Under the pieces are notes generated by a model that had not been told where the DNA came from, ran no database searches, and worked only from the letters and a program-made list of their open reading frames with translations. The translations under genes were made by a program, and so were the position numbers. From Myxocyprinus asiaticus (Eukaryota > Chordata > Actinopteri > Cypriniformes > Catostomidae), in contig NC_059346.1 in assembly GCF_019703515.2 (NCBI RefSeq), positions 16,709,001 to 16,773,000 on the forward strand: DNA of 64,000 bases. The letters run 5' to 3'. Numbering within the stretch: the first letter of the stretch is position 1; each line of letters starts with the position of its first letter. Positions 24,290 through 35,700 of the stretch are shown one piece after another.

Positions 24290-24672
24290 TGGTAGCCAGC
24301 TGGTAGGTAGCTGTGCAATGTGTAAACCTCACTCCCCTGGCCTCAAGTGGCGCACTAGCGACTGACCCTAGAGGCTATAGCCTTTAGCCTCCTCGTTAGC
24401 GCGCCTGCCTCCCATGCCGGAGACGCCGGTACAAGCGGGTCAAGCAGGACCAGTTACAGTGGTGCCATGACCCGGATGGGAGTGAGGTTAAGGGGGGTGA
24501 GAGTAACGGTAGCCAGCTGGTAGGTAGCTGTGCAGTGTGTAAACCTCACTTCCCTGGCCTCAAGAGGCACACTAGCGACTAGAGGCTGTAGCCTTTAGCC
24601 TCCTCGTTAGCACGCCCGCCTCCGATGCCGGTTAAAATCCCGCTGAGTGTGGGTTGAGTATGACTGGTTACA
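24290..24672. repeat. Tandem dimer of a tRNA-like SINE-type repeat
   Basis: Two units start with GGTAGCCAGCTGGTAGGTAG at about 24291 and 24509. Both contain TTTAGCCTCCTCGTTAGC, then GCC(T/C)GCCTCCNATGCCGG, which resembles a tRNA-like A-box region. The B-box-like part is poorly preserved (GGTACAAGC and GGTTAAAATCCC). The spacing of about 218 bp makes this a head-to-tail duplication. I read it as SINE-derived rather than a working tRNA. Confidence 0.6.
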
Positions 24673-24757
24673 TCAGCACAGACTCACCTGGATGACTTAA
24701 GTTTTGTATGTTCTTAATCATGTTTTCAGTGGTAGTACAGACACATTAGCCTGTTAA

Positions 24758-25843
24758 AGGAAAGGACCCTTTTCACAGATCTGTTATGACGCGTTTCCGC
24801 CTTCTTTAACGACGTAAATGTAGCAAAAAAAATTTATATTTCCAATTTTTTAAATATTTAGTGTAAATTTATAACATTCTACTTTTTATTATATTACCCT
24901 GGAATAAGTACAAAAAAAAAAATAAAAAATCAGTTACCATTGCTGCGATGAGGCTTCTAAAGTCTGGTTTATGCTTTGGAAGAAGCCAAACTTATTTCTC
25001 CTGGACAAACTAAAGCACCCTAGGCGAACGAAGCCGCCGTTTATATTACGCTCGGCGTCGTTTTAAAATGAGTTTGTTTAGGGTGATGTCACTGTCATGG
25101 TGTTTAACGTACTGTTCCAGCCACAAGTAAAGCCAATAATAATAGCGCTGTGCCGCTTCTATGCTTTATTAAACTTAACGGCCCCTTTCACTTTTAAAAA
25201 CTCAAATATCTCTCCACTCATTTGTCGTGGCCGTGCTGTCTTTGTAGAGTTTGTGTTGCAAATCATGTAAAAAAGTATACTTCCACACAATCTCTGAGAG
25301 ACGGGCTTCAAAGTTATCCATTTTAACAGTAATCTAGGTAACAATTCCTCAGCTGGTACACGTGATTGTAAATAAAAAGCGCCACGTACAAACCACACCC
25401 ATGAATAGTTTTAACCAGTCATCGGCACTCTTCGACCAACCAAGTTCTCTTAGGTCAAGAATTTCAGAGATGTGCACGAACAGGAGAAATCTCACCAAAC
25501 AAACACCTTAGTAGAACAAAAACGTCACTGCATTTCGTCATCATTTGTAGGCAAATTAAGCGAAGCCTGTTCGCCCAGTAAGTATAAATTAGCCTTAACA
25601 GATGCTGAGGGAGTGGCAGAAAATTTGGCCTGTTTCTCTCTTCTTACTGCTGTTATCCAGCACTGTATATTTTTATCTTCTTTTGCAAAGCTGTGAAAGC
25701 ATAATCGTTGATTTTGATCTTTTGCTGTTGGAGCAAACGGGCAAGCAAAAATTAAATTAGCTGTGGTCCCCCATTCACCGCAATTCAAGTTTAGCAAACT
25801 TTGCCGACTTCCGCTTCGAGGCTCGCGGACGTGTGAAAAGGGT
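24758..25843. mobile_element. GACCCTTT-family MITE (copy 2) carrying a second insertion
   Basis: The left end reads GGACCCTTTTCACAG then ATGACGCGTTTCCGCC. The right end reads GTGTGAAAAGGGTCC. It is about 650 bp longer than its relatives. The extra part, from about 24955 to 25590, contains words such as GGCTTCTAAAGTCTGG and is probably another repeat inserted inside. Confidence 0.62.
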
Positions 25844-26170
25844 CCATTGTCATAACTAAAAGAACAATTTAATGAATATTCCAATTTTGCAGCAGAGATT
25901 TATAATAAAAGTGTCCCATAGTGGAGTGGCGGAATAGCACAGGACAGAAGGGAGCTCTTTGACATACGTCTCGAGAAGAGGGTGCCTTTGTTTGACGTTT
26001 TTCAAAGAGCCACCTTAAGAGTTTGTTATTACGGTATTACGATGTCCTAGAAGTTTTAAAATATAAATACAAAGCTCATTTAAATGTACTAGAGTCTCAG
26101 TTCTTTTAGTGATTGATGAGGCAAAAGACACATGGGAATTTTACACTCTGTAACTAATCTGTCAACACAT

Positions 26171-27140
26171 TTAAAGGAATATTCCAGGTTCAATACAAGT
26201 TAAGTTCAATCAACAGCATTTGTGGCATAATGTTGATTTACCACAAAAGATAATTTCGACCAAAAACCGAGGTTACAGTGAGGCACTTACAATGGAAGTG
26301 AATGTGGCCAATTTTTGGATGTTTTAAAGGCAGAAATGTGAAGCTTATTATTTTATAATTTGTACTTACATTAATTCTTCAGTTAAAAATCATATTATTT
26401 GGGCTTTATTGTTTAAATCGTAATTTTTACAGTTTTAGGGTAAGTAAAATTGGCTATAACTTTACACAGAAAAGGCAAGCGATTTTATCACACTTAAATC
26501 ATGTAAACACATCTTGTGGCTATACTTTTGTATTTTTAATGGATTGGCCCCATTCACTTCCATTGTAAGTGCCTCACTGTATCCCACATTTTTGCTTTTT
26601 TTAAAGAAAAGTAGGGACGAGTCAAAATATAATTTTTTTCTGGTAATCAATATTATGCCACAAATGCTGTTGACTGAGCTGAACTTCTATAGACCTTTCT
26701 CACAGACTGTGATGACGCGTTTCCGCCTTATTTAGCAGCGTAAACCTAGCAAACTTTTATTATATGATCATTTTTTAAAATATAATATAAATATACGTTT
26801 ATAACATTATTCGTGTTAAATTACCCTGGAATTAGTTTTAAAAAATGAATTACCACAGTGAGGGGTTTCTATTACAGCTGCTGAGAGAGTGACAGTAAAT
26901 TTGGCATCTTCTCCCATCTGACTGTCTTAATCCACTGCTCTCTATTTTTTTCCTCTGCTGGAAAGTCATTCAAATGTAATAGTGGACTTTTTCTTTTGCT
27001 CTTGGAGCACATGAGTAAGTGAAAATAATATTTACTGTCATCTCCCATTCACCGCTGTCAAAGTTTATGCAATCATTTACTCCCGTGTTCCAAAACCTGG
27101 AGTGTGAAAAAGGTCTATTGAACCCGAAATATTCCTTTAA
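26171..27140. mobile_element. Palindromic MITE (GGAATATTCC ends) with another MITE in its right arm
   Basis: The left arm starts TTAAAGGAATATTCCAGGTT and the right arm ends CCCGAAATATTCCTTTAA. Inside the arms AATGGAAGTGAATG and CATTCACTTCCATT are inverted, as are CAACAGCATTTGTGGCATAA and TTATGCCACAAATGCTGTTG. The right arm is broken at about 26690 by a GACCTTT-family MITE and resumes at about 27118. Related copies lie at 52420-52835 and 53945-54435 in an mtmr8 intron. Confidence 0.82.
26690..27117. mobile_element. GACCTTT-family MITE (copy 3), nested
   Basis: The ends are TAGACCTTTCTCACAG and GTGTGAAAAAGGTCTA. The internal phrase TGACGCGTTTCCGCC matches the copies at 15379 and 24758. Confidence 0.75.
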
Positions 27141-27699
27141 CAAGGCCTACAGATGGATACATTTATGATGAGATAAACTATAATACACATATAGAGTGAA
27201 TAAGTCCTCCTTCTATTTGTTAGTCTAAACAAGTTACTATAATTTCTAAAATAATATATCTAAATTAGGATTATGATTTTAGTATATTTTCTTTATGTTA
27301 GTGGGCAGACCAAGATTTGATGTATAGTTGTTAGATAATCTATCCAACAGAGGGAGCCAAAACTGAGGTGTTGTTTACAGAGCTACATACCGTGCTATAA
27401 GTGCTTTCTGATTCATTTATTTATGAAGGATGGAGATAGTGACAAGCATAGAGAAAAAGAGGGGGGAGTAGCGGCCTAAATACAATCTGACACATCAATT
27501 GTTGTCAGTCACGAATTGCCCGTATTTAATCAGTTCTACACTGCTCCTAACGGTAATAAGACGTGCAGCGGCGACAGCTTGAGACAGTTTCCATGACGAC
27601 TGGAGCCTACTTGACTTTAGAGCGGAGACCACCTGTCAATCAAACAGAGTATCAGCACTGCAAATCAGGCAATGCCATATAGCTCGGAGAAATATATGA

Positions 27700-28832
27700 G
27701 CAGTGTTGGGTGTAATCCAATTACAAAGTAATTAGTAACTGTAATCGAATTATTTTTTAGTTAAAAAAAAGTGTAATACATTACATTTTAAATTCTTGTA
27801 ATCAGATTACAGTTATTGGCTTTCAATTAATTTAATTATGTTTAAGTACATTATTGGGTTATGCTTATTTCTAATATATTATTCATGTAGAATACATTAA
27901 TTATGGCCCTGTAACGAGTCATTGTGAAGGAGAAATGTGAGGTGCTGAGTGTATGACTTGTGTGTAACAATGAACAAGGAAGCAAATAACATTACTCATC
28001 TCCTAACAAGGCCAGATGTCAAAGTCTGGGTAGATTAGATGGTAAGCAAACAATCAGTTCTTGTAGCCAACGTGTTGAATGCTGGAGAAATGAGCAGGAG
28101 TAAAGACCTGAGTGACTTTGACAAGGGCCAAATTGTTGTGGCCAGACTACTGGGTCAGAGCATCTCTGTGGGGTGCTTCCGGTCAACAGTGGTGAGCCAT
28201 TCATATGGACGTTAATTTGACGTACCACCTACCTAAACATCGTTGCAGGCCAGGTACACCCCTTCATGGCAGTGGTATTCCCTGATGCAGTGGCCTCTTT
28301 CAGCAGAATAATGCGCCCTGCCACACTGCACACATTGTTCGGGAATGGTTTGAGGAACATAATGAAAAGTTCAAGGTGTTGCCCTGGCCTGCAAATTCCC
28401 CATATATCGATTTGAATGAGTATCTGTGGGATGTGCTGGACTAACAAGTCTGATCCATGGCGGCTCCACCTCGCAATTTACAGGACTTGAAGGATCTGCT
28501 GCTAATGTCTTGGTGCCAGATATAACAGGACACCTTCAGGAGTCTTATAGAGTCCATGCCTCGGAGGGTCTGCGCTGTTTTGGCAGCACACGGAGGACCA
28601 ACAGCATATTAGGCAGGTGGTCATAAAGTTTTGACTCATCAGTGTAGACATTATTATGAATTTGTTGAGCGAAAAAGTGTTTTAGAAAGTAACTTAAGAG
28701 TAAAGTAATTAGTAATGTGATTACTTTTCAAAGAAGTAATTTGTAAATTAATCTGATTACAATTTTAAAGAAATAATTAGTCATTTGTAGTGGATTATTA
28801 TTTTTAAGTAACTTAACCAACACTGTATACGA
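27700..28832. mobile_element. Palindromic MITE (AAGTAATTAGTAAT arms) interrupted by a Tc1
   Basis: The left arm reads TGTTGGGTGTAATCCAATTA then CAAAGTAATTAGTAACTG. The right arm reads AAGTAATTAGTAATGTGATT and ends AAGTAACTTAACCAACACTG, the inverse of the left. The arms are separated by the Tc1 remnant at about 28015-28645. Confidence 0.78.
28015..28645 (+). mobile_element. Tc1-like transposon remnant
   Basis: The right end AGTTTTGACTCATCAGTGTA is the kind of end seen in fish Tc1 elements. The left end could not be placed and seems lost. The transposase is on the plus strand and decayed: the catalytic block reads QNNAPCHTAHIVREWFEEHN in the 28300-28370 region, followed by a DLNEYLWDVLD-like block and a stop. 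It is inserted in a palindromic MITE. Confidence 0.82.
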
Positions 28833-28974
28833 GTAAAACACTTTCTATAAAATTCAGAAAATGCATTAATTCTATCACTCCTCTTGATACCACATCTGAA
28901 AAAGAAGCGCAGATGAATCTCCCTTGGCCTGTTCCTGTTTCTCTACATAAACAGAAACAGACTGCATTAAATAT

Positions 28975-29292
28975 GAAGTATGTAATTTCTGTGACACTAG
29001 CACCACCGAACGGAATTGCAAAAATAAACAATGTTTTTCAAAACAGCTTTCTGAATACGTCCCTCATCTTCTGTTGTACAGTCAGATCTTGACCCCAACT
29101 CACGCCATTGGTTGAGTAATGTTGTTGGGGTGGGTCTAAGCGGGTCTCTCAAAACAAACGCCACAGAGGTGCAGTGTTTACAGTTTTCGAGAAAATTATC
29201 CTATTAATGGCTTACTTATAGTTGTCTCTGCATATTAGGCTGGGATAGGAGAAACTATTTTAACACTGAAAGAGTTACATACTTCAGCTTTA
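28975..29292. repeat. Dispersed repeat shared with 59565-59860
   Basis: Shared words include TGTAATTT, ACTAGC near GGAATTGCAA, CCATTGGT, AATGGCTTACTTATAGT and CTGCATATTA, in the same order and orientation. The family is not identified. Confidence 0.65.
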
Positions 29293-29853
29293 AATTTCAC
29301 CTGTTAGTCTATGAGACAGTCGGGGCCAGCATGGGATTGCCTGGTCACACAGACAGTCCTACTGTGACCAGATATCTTCCATTACTAATCTCAGTCATTT
29401 AAAATGAATTATACACAGACAGAGGTCTATTTCTCTCTCACATAACTCTAACCCTTTCCCTATCACTATATTCTGAAAGGACAAAAATATGATACCATGA
29501 CCAACAACGATGTTTATCCAGCAACACATCCTACTTGTCAAAAATCACAGTCACCGATTTGCATACTATAGCACTTCAGATTGCTCTCAAAACATAATTC
29601 ACAAACTTGTAATACTGATGTCTCACAGGTTTTATTTCCAGTAAAAGAATGATTGAGTCAATGTTAAGTCCTGTGTGCCTACTTGACTACAGTGAGTGGG
29701 AAGAGATTGAATCAGGGGTGTTATCAGGTTGATATGTGTTTTAATCCTGTTTTCAAGTATTTAAAACGAAAGCATTTAGGCTAATGACTGCCAGTCAGGT
29801 TTTGACTGAGAGATGTTCAAACATTCTTTGCCTGTGTATATACATGTATATAC

Positions 29854-29855
<2 letters not shown>
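29293..29855. other. Intergenic stretch, nothing recognised
   Basis: No gene or repeat could be named. It ends at a long TA microsatellite. Confidence 0.4.
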
Positions 29856-29858
<3 letters not shown>

Positions 29859-29923
<65 letters not shown>

Positions 29924-29932
29924 ACACACACA
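29859..29932. repeat. (TA)n and (CA)n microsatellite abutting a Tc1 end
   Basis: About 28 TA units are followed by a CA-rich run that goes straight into the Tc1 end CACTGGCAGC. Confidence 0.93.
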
Positions 29933-30316
29933 CACTGGCAGCTAAAAGTTTGGAATAATGTACAGATTTTGCTGTTTCAGAAGGAAATTGGTACTTTAAT
30001 TCACCAAAGTGGCATTCAACTGATCACAAAGTATAGTCAGCACATTACTAAAAAACAGCACCATCACTATTTGAAAAAAGTCATTTTTGATCAAATCTAG
30101 ACAGGCCCCATTTCCAGCAGCCATCACTTCAACACCTTATCCTTGAGTAATCATGCTAAATTGCTAATTTGGTACTAGAAAATCACTTGCCATTATATCA
30201 AACACAGTTGAAAGCTATTTTGTTAAATGAAGCTTAACATTGTCTTTGTGTTTGTTTTTGAGTTGCCACAGTATGCAATAGACTGTCAGGTCTTAAGGTC
30301 AATATTAAGTCAAAAA

Positions 30317-30900
30317 TGGCAAAGAAGAATCAGCTTTCTCTAGAAACTCTGAAGATTTCATACAAAGGTGTACAATACAGTCTTCTAAGACAAAGACAGA
30401 AAGAGATGTGGAAGGCCCAGATGTACAACTAAACAAGAGGATAAGTACATCAGAGTCTCTAGTTTAAGAAATAGACGCCTCACATGTCATCAGCTGACAG
30501 CTTCATTGAATTTTACCCACTAAACACCAGTTTCATGTATAACAGTAAAGAGAAGACTCGGGTGCAGACCTTATGGGAAGAATTGCAAAGAAAAAGCCAC
30601 TTTTGAAATAGAAAAACAAAAAGAAAATGTTAGAGTGGGCAAAGAAACACAGACATTGGACAACAGATAATTGGAAAAGTGTTATGGATCTTAACCCCAT
30701 TGAGCTTTTGTGGGATTAGCTAGACTGTAAGCTGCGTGAGAAGTGCCCGAAAAGACAGCCACATCTATGGCAAGTGCTATAGGAAATGTGGGGTGAAATG
30801 TCACCTGAGTATCTGGACAAACTGACAGCTAGAATGCCAAGGATCTGCAAAGCTGTCATTGCTGTACATGGAGGACTTTTTGATGAGAACTCTTTGAAGT
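30317..30900 (+). pseudogene. Tc1 transposase remnant
   Basis: It starts MAKKNQLSLETLKISYKGVQ at about 30317. The middle is shortened: the catalytic region up to KVLWILTPLSF, the remains of the MDLNPIE block, follows too soon after the N-terminal half. Stops are frequent. The C-terminus near 30790-30900 matches the protein remnant at 5942-6175. Confidence 0.8.
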
Positions 30901-31170
30901 AGTTTAAGAAGTTCTGAATTTGAGAGGTCACGTGATGCCATGCGAGGAGCAGACGTGTGAGCGACGAGCTCTGCGCACTTTGCTAGTTTTTTTTAAAGTA
31001 TTTTCATGTTATAATCCGGTGAAATTCGATACACCCAGTTACATATTTATTCTTTGAGGTAGACATCGCAAAGAAGTCAAAATCCTCAGGCTCTGGAGAC
31101 CTTAAAAGACACTTACCTGCTCAAGATGAAACCTCTGACGGGAGAAGAAATCCAGCGTTAACTGTCCAAC

Positions 31171-31830
31171 ATGTCTGTGATGCTGACAAAGGTTGTTTCT
31201 GACTTGGAGGATCTCACTGTAATACGTCGATCAATTACGGTGATGGAAACAAAATTCTCTGAGTCGGTTAAAGAGTGGCAGATGTTGAGAAACAGATCGA
31301 TTATCTGGAGTCATCGGAAAGGGAATTATCCGCTAATCCGCTCAAGACCAAAATAGAAAATAGGAGCCGAAGAAATAACATACAGATTGTTGGAATTCCT
31401 GAGCATGAAGAAGGCAGAGATATGGTGAAATTCCTAGATGAGCTCTTCCCAAGTCTGTTCGACATAACAGGCCATAAGCTGAAAATCAAGCAAGCTCACA
31501 GAGTCCCGGCTCACAGATCGGCTGAGGAAAACAGGCCCTGATCAATTCTGGCCAAATTTTTTAGATCATCCGATAAAGATCTTGTGTTGCGTGAGGCGAG
31601 GAGCAAAGGAAAGCTTTCTTGGAAGAATCACAATATTTTCTTTTTCCCGAATTTTGTGAATTCGACAAGAGAGAAACGCGATCAATTCAAGGAGTGTAAG
31701 AAACTCTTCAATGGAAGATCACTTTTGCACTGATGTTTCCGGGCAAACTGAAAATAGATATGAAGGATGTCCGCAAAGTATATACATGTCCCAAACAAGC
31801 ACTGTCCTTCTTAAATACACTGGAGTGAGT
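31171..31830 (+). pseudogene. L1 ORF1 (RNA-binding protein) remnant
   Basis: An N-terminal heptad-like part (VVSDLEDLTVIRRSITVMET) suggests the coiled coil. It is followed in another frame by NRSRRNNIQIVGIPEHEEGR, the start of the L1 ORF1 RRM-like domain, then IKQAHRVPAHRS. After a stop near 31541 the homologous reading goes on with VLREARSKGKLSW and TREKRDQFKECKKL. One frameshift and at least two stops separate the parts. L1 ORF1 proteins form trimers that coat element RNA. Confidence 0.8.
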
Positions 31831-32700
31831 TTGGTGTTTCTCATATGAGTGGACTGACTCGCTGAACATACACTTGACTGTCTGAGGAAGCTGGGCGCCA
31901 TTTTTGTTTCTGTTTGTGTTGGTTCCGCCTACCAACACACTTGCACTGGGGTTCCTGGCCAGATTGAGAGTGAATGCTGGGGATGGCCGCAATATATCTA
32001 CATGCCCACACAAAGGATGTCTTTTATAAAGTTGACGGACTGAGTAAGTCATGGTGTATTTTTTCATTCGGACTCTGAGTGAATTTGACTCTTGACCATC
32101 CAAGGAACCGGGACGCCTGTTTTGTTTCTTTTTGTGCTGGTTCCACCTAGTGGCTGGAGTTTGTTTTGTGGAATAACACTGCTTCGGGACAGTTGTGGAT
32201 GAATCTGTTCGTTCTTTGTGCTTATGCCTCCTGTTGGCTGGAGTTTGTTTTGTGGAGTACTTTTTGCAGGTCATTGGAATGATTACGTCATCTGCTGCAC
32301 TCATAAACAGCCGGCTCACTGAACACTTGCTTGTCTGTCTGAGGAAACTGAATGGCTTTATATCGGTTGGAATTTGTTTTGTGGAGGAACACACCTTCGA
32401 GACAGTTCTGTGAATGAATCTACACATTATTTGTGTTTATTCTGCCTATTGGCTGGGGTTTCTTTTACAAAGTATTTACTGTTATGTAATTTTGCCTTAC
32501 AAAATTTGTGCAGAAGCTTATTAGACTTGAGCAATCCGATGGCAAAGTTGTCTTGGGGCTCTCGTAGGCGTACATGGACCTTTTGAGTTTTGAGGGATTG
32601 ACGCTGGTTGGTGCTGTCGTGCATGGGGTTAATGCGCATGTTTTTCTTTTTTCTGTTTGTTTGGTTCGGGGGGGTTGGGGGTGAGTTTGGAGTTTGATTG
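31830..32700 (+). repeat. Degenerate tandem repeats between L1 ORF1 and ORF2
   Basis: The words GGCTGGAGTTTGTTTTGTGG, GACAGTT(C/G)TG followed by GATGAATCT, and TTGTCTGTCTGAGGAAACTG recur at uneven spacing of roughly 200 bp, about four times. The antisense open frame over this region is probably an effect of this repetition. Confidence 0.65.
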
Positions 32701-32742
32701 TTGCACTAATGTTGGAATGTGGTCTGTATAATCTTGTTTAAA

Positions 32743-35700
32743 ATGTCAAATGTTAATATGAGTGGGTTATCTTTCTCCACATGGAATGTGAATGGATTGG
32801 GGCACCCCATAAAAAGAAGGAAAGTTATTTCTTTTCTTAAGCGTAAGAAATGTGATTCTTGCACATTGAATTTCAGCTTCTTCCTTCTGGAAGAAGTTTT
32901 ATAGTCCCACAGTGCAGAACAAAGGGGTATAAAAACAGATTTGTTCCAGCAGCTATTACTCAGTTGAACAAGTCGTAGCAACATTGCAAAGATGATGATA
33001 TAGATGCAAGGTCTATTTTATTTAACTATTTATATATTGTATTTAAATGTTGATTGGAACGTGGAGCACTTGTTATCATGTCATACAATGTATGTGCTGT
33101 TTGTAAAAAATGTGTCAAAATGTATGGACTCACTCACTGCAAACCAAATCAACCTATGGGTATAAATAAAGTAACCTGAACCTGATAGTGTTTCTTCAAG
33201 AAACGCATCTTTCCCCACAGGAAGCTGAAAAAATTGGGAAGATATGGGGTGGGCATGTTTTCTTTAGTGCCGGCTCAAGTAAGAGTAGGGGAGTCATTAC
33301 ATTGATAATAACTTCAATTTACAATTAAAATCTCTCAAACAGATTAAAGATAAATTAGGGAGAATCATTATTGTTTTAGCAGAAATTCAGGAGCATATTT
33401 ACATGCCTAACGTTTATGATCAGGGCTTTTTATTGATCTTGAAGGGATGTTGCAAGCTGCTGGCACCCCTCATGATATAATATTGGGAGGAGACTTTAAT
33501 CTTTTGATGGATTCAGTCCTTGATCATAGTGAAGCAAAAGTGTATAAGCCCCCTAGAGCAACATTGACACTTCACAGAATGTGTAAATATCTTGGTCTTG
33601 CAGATATTTGGCGACTTTTGAACCCATCTAGTAGGGACTATACATTTTTTTCATCAGTCCATAAGATTTATTCTAGAATAGATTTTTTTTTATATATATC
33701 TAAGTCCCTCATTTCATCTGTTGTTGATTGCTTAATTGGAAACATCTTAGTCTCAGATCACGCCCTGGTGAATTTAGAGATGTTGCCACATGGAGAAAAT
33801 GAAATCATATAGTTGTCATTTTAATGTATACCTTTTGCAAAATCCTGATTTCAAACAAATGTTAAAGACTGAAATCAATGTTTATATGGAGACCAGCTGG
33901 TCCTCAGAATCTTCTGTGGGCATGGCTTGGGAGGCACTTAAGGCGGTTCTTAGGGGTCGGATCATACAGTATGCCTCATTTACCAAAAAATCCAAAGGAC
34001 GAGAACTCGTGGAGTTGGAAGGGAATATTAAAAGTGCCGAGGCAGAGCTGAAGTGCCGAATGTCATCTGATGGCCTCAGAGGACCCGATTGAAATACAGA
34101 TATAATACTATTTTGTCGTGGAAAGTGGAGTTTTGGTTATTCAGGGCAAGTTAGTCATACTTTGACAAATCAGGGAAGCTTTTGGCTAGATATATAAAGC
34201 AGAGAGAGTCTTTTTCTACCATTCCCTCAATGAAATCTGCTGGTGGTGAAATTTTTACCACGGCAATTGATATAATACCTTTAAGGAGTTCTATCTTCTT
34301 CATAGTTCCACGTCTTCATCAACTGATGAAGATATTAGAAAATTTGTGGAACCATTAGAACTCCCTAAATTGACGAATGAGCAAAAAAATTCTCTTGATT
34401 CTGAGATAACCTTGGAGGAGCTTGACGAGGTAATTAAGGCCTTACCTACAGGCAAGGCTCCGGGGCCAGATGGTTTTGCCGCTGAATTTTTTAGATCTTA
34501 TGCTACAGAATTGGCTCCACTTTTGTTACAAGTTTATACGGAATCAATAAAGAATGGAAAGCTTCCCCCAACCATGACGAGCCCGGATCAGACTGATTCT
34601 TAAAAATGACAAAGATCCAAGCGAGTGTAAAAGTTACCGTCCAATTTTCTTGATCCAGCTAGATGTAAAAATGTTGTCACAAATTTTGGCTAACCGGTTA
34701 ATTAAAGTTATGACATCTCTTATACATATAGATCAGGTGGGGTTTATTCGGGGCCGTAGCTCTTCTGGTAACATCAGGCGTCTCATCAATATCATGCAGT
34801 CAGTAGCGAATGATCAGTCTCCGGTCGCTGCCATCTCACTTGATGCCGAAAACGCTTTTGATATGGTAGAATGGGATTACCTTTTTAAGATTTTGGAAAT
34901 GTATGGGTTCGGGAGTACATTTATTGGTTGGATTAAGTTACTTTATAGACACCCTGTAGCAGCGGTACAAACAAATGGATTAATTTCAGATTATTTTACT
35001 CTGAATAGGGGCACTCGGCAGGGTTGCCCTCTTTCCCCATTATTGTTCTGTCTTGCCCTGGAACCATTAGCAGCCACAATAAGAAAGGAGGATGATTTTC
35101 CAGGGGTGAAGGCGGGAGGTGTGGCGCATAAGCTTCTGCTTTACGCAGATGATATTTTATTATTTGTCTCTATCTGTATCTTACCTCCACAGAATTATTA
35201 ATTCCTTTTCCAAGTTCTCAGGATACAATGTCAAATGGTCTAAATCTGAAGCTTTGGCTCTGACAGCATACTGTCCAGTAATGGCCTTCCAGTCGGGACC
35301 CTTCCAGTGGCCCAAACAGGGCATTAAGTATTTGGGTATTTTATTCCCAGCAAATTTGTCTGATTTAGTTAGAGTTAATTTTGACCATTTAATAAAAAGT
35401 TTTTCGAGCGAAAGCAGCAGATACTCTGGGAGTGGTGATTACTGCATTTGGAAAAGGTCATGAGGCATCAGTGTATTACTCCCTGCTAATTCAGAGTCTG
35501 GGGGACGGAACTTCAACTTCTCTTAAGAGATTGTGGGAGAGAGATCTAGACTTGGCGTTGGAGGAGGGAGAGTAGGCCAGGATTCTAAAAAACGTCAAGT
35601 CTGCATCTAGAGATACAAGGGTTTGCAATTTAAGATTTTACATAGAGTCTGCTGGACCCCCTCTAGTTTGCATAGACTTGGTCTTAAAGACACACCCACC

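Larger units (their letters stand above)
20531..24290. other. Intergenic stretch with repeats
   Basis: No gene was recognised. Contents include a poly-A run at about 20594-20613, a TAAATTACTCAAAATAAGTA repeat at 21323-21440 (family of 27700-28830), and half of a palindromic MITE at 21540-21722. There are also the CCCTAACCCTA-type repeat at about 22370-22630, a G-run-rich repeat at 22620-22800 and CA/TG microsatellites. A small inverted repeat (TACATTTATTCATTT and its complement) lies at about 23245-23302. Confidence 0.5.

Noticed and set aside
24290..24672. Possible tRNA genes
   Set aside because: The A-box-like part is fair but the B box and acceptor-stem pairing are not preserved in either unit.
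31708..32427. 239-residue minus-strand open frame
   Set aside because: It is antisense to the repeat-filled spacer of the plus-strand L1. Its recurring KQTPA-type words just mirror the GGCTGGAGTTTG repeats, and it resembles no known protein.
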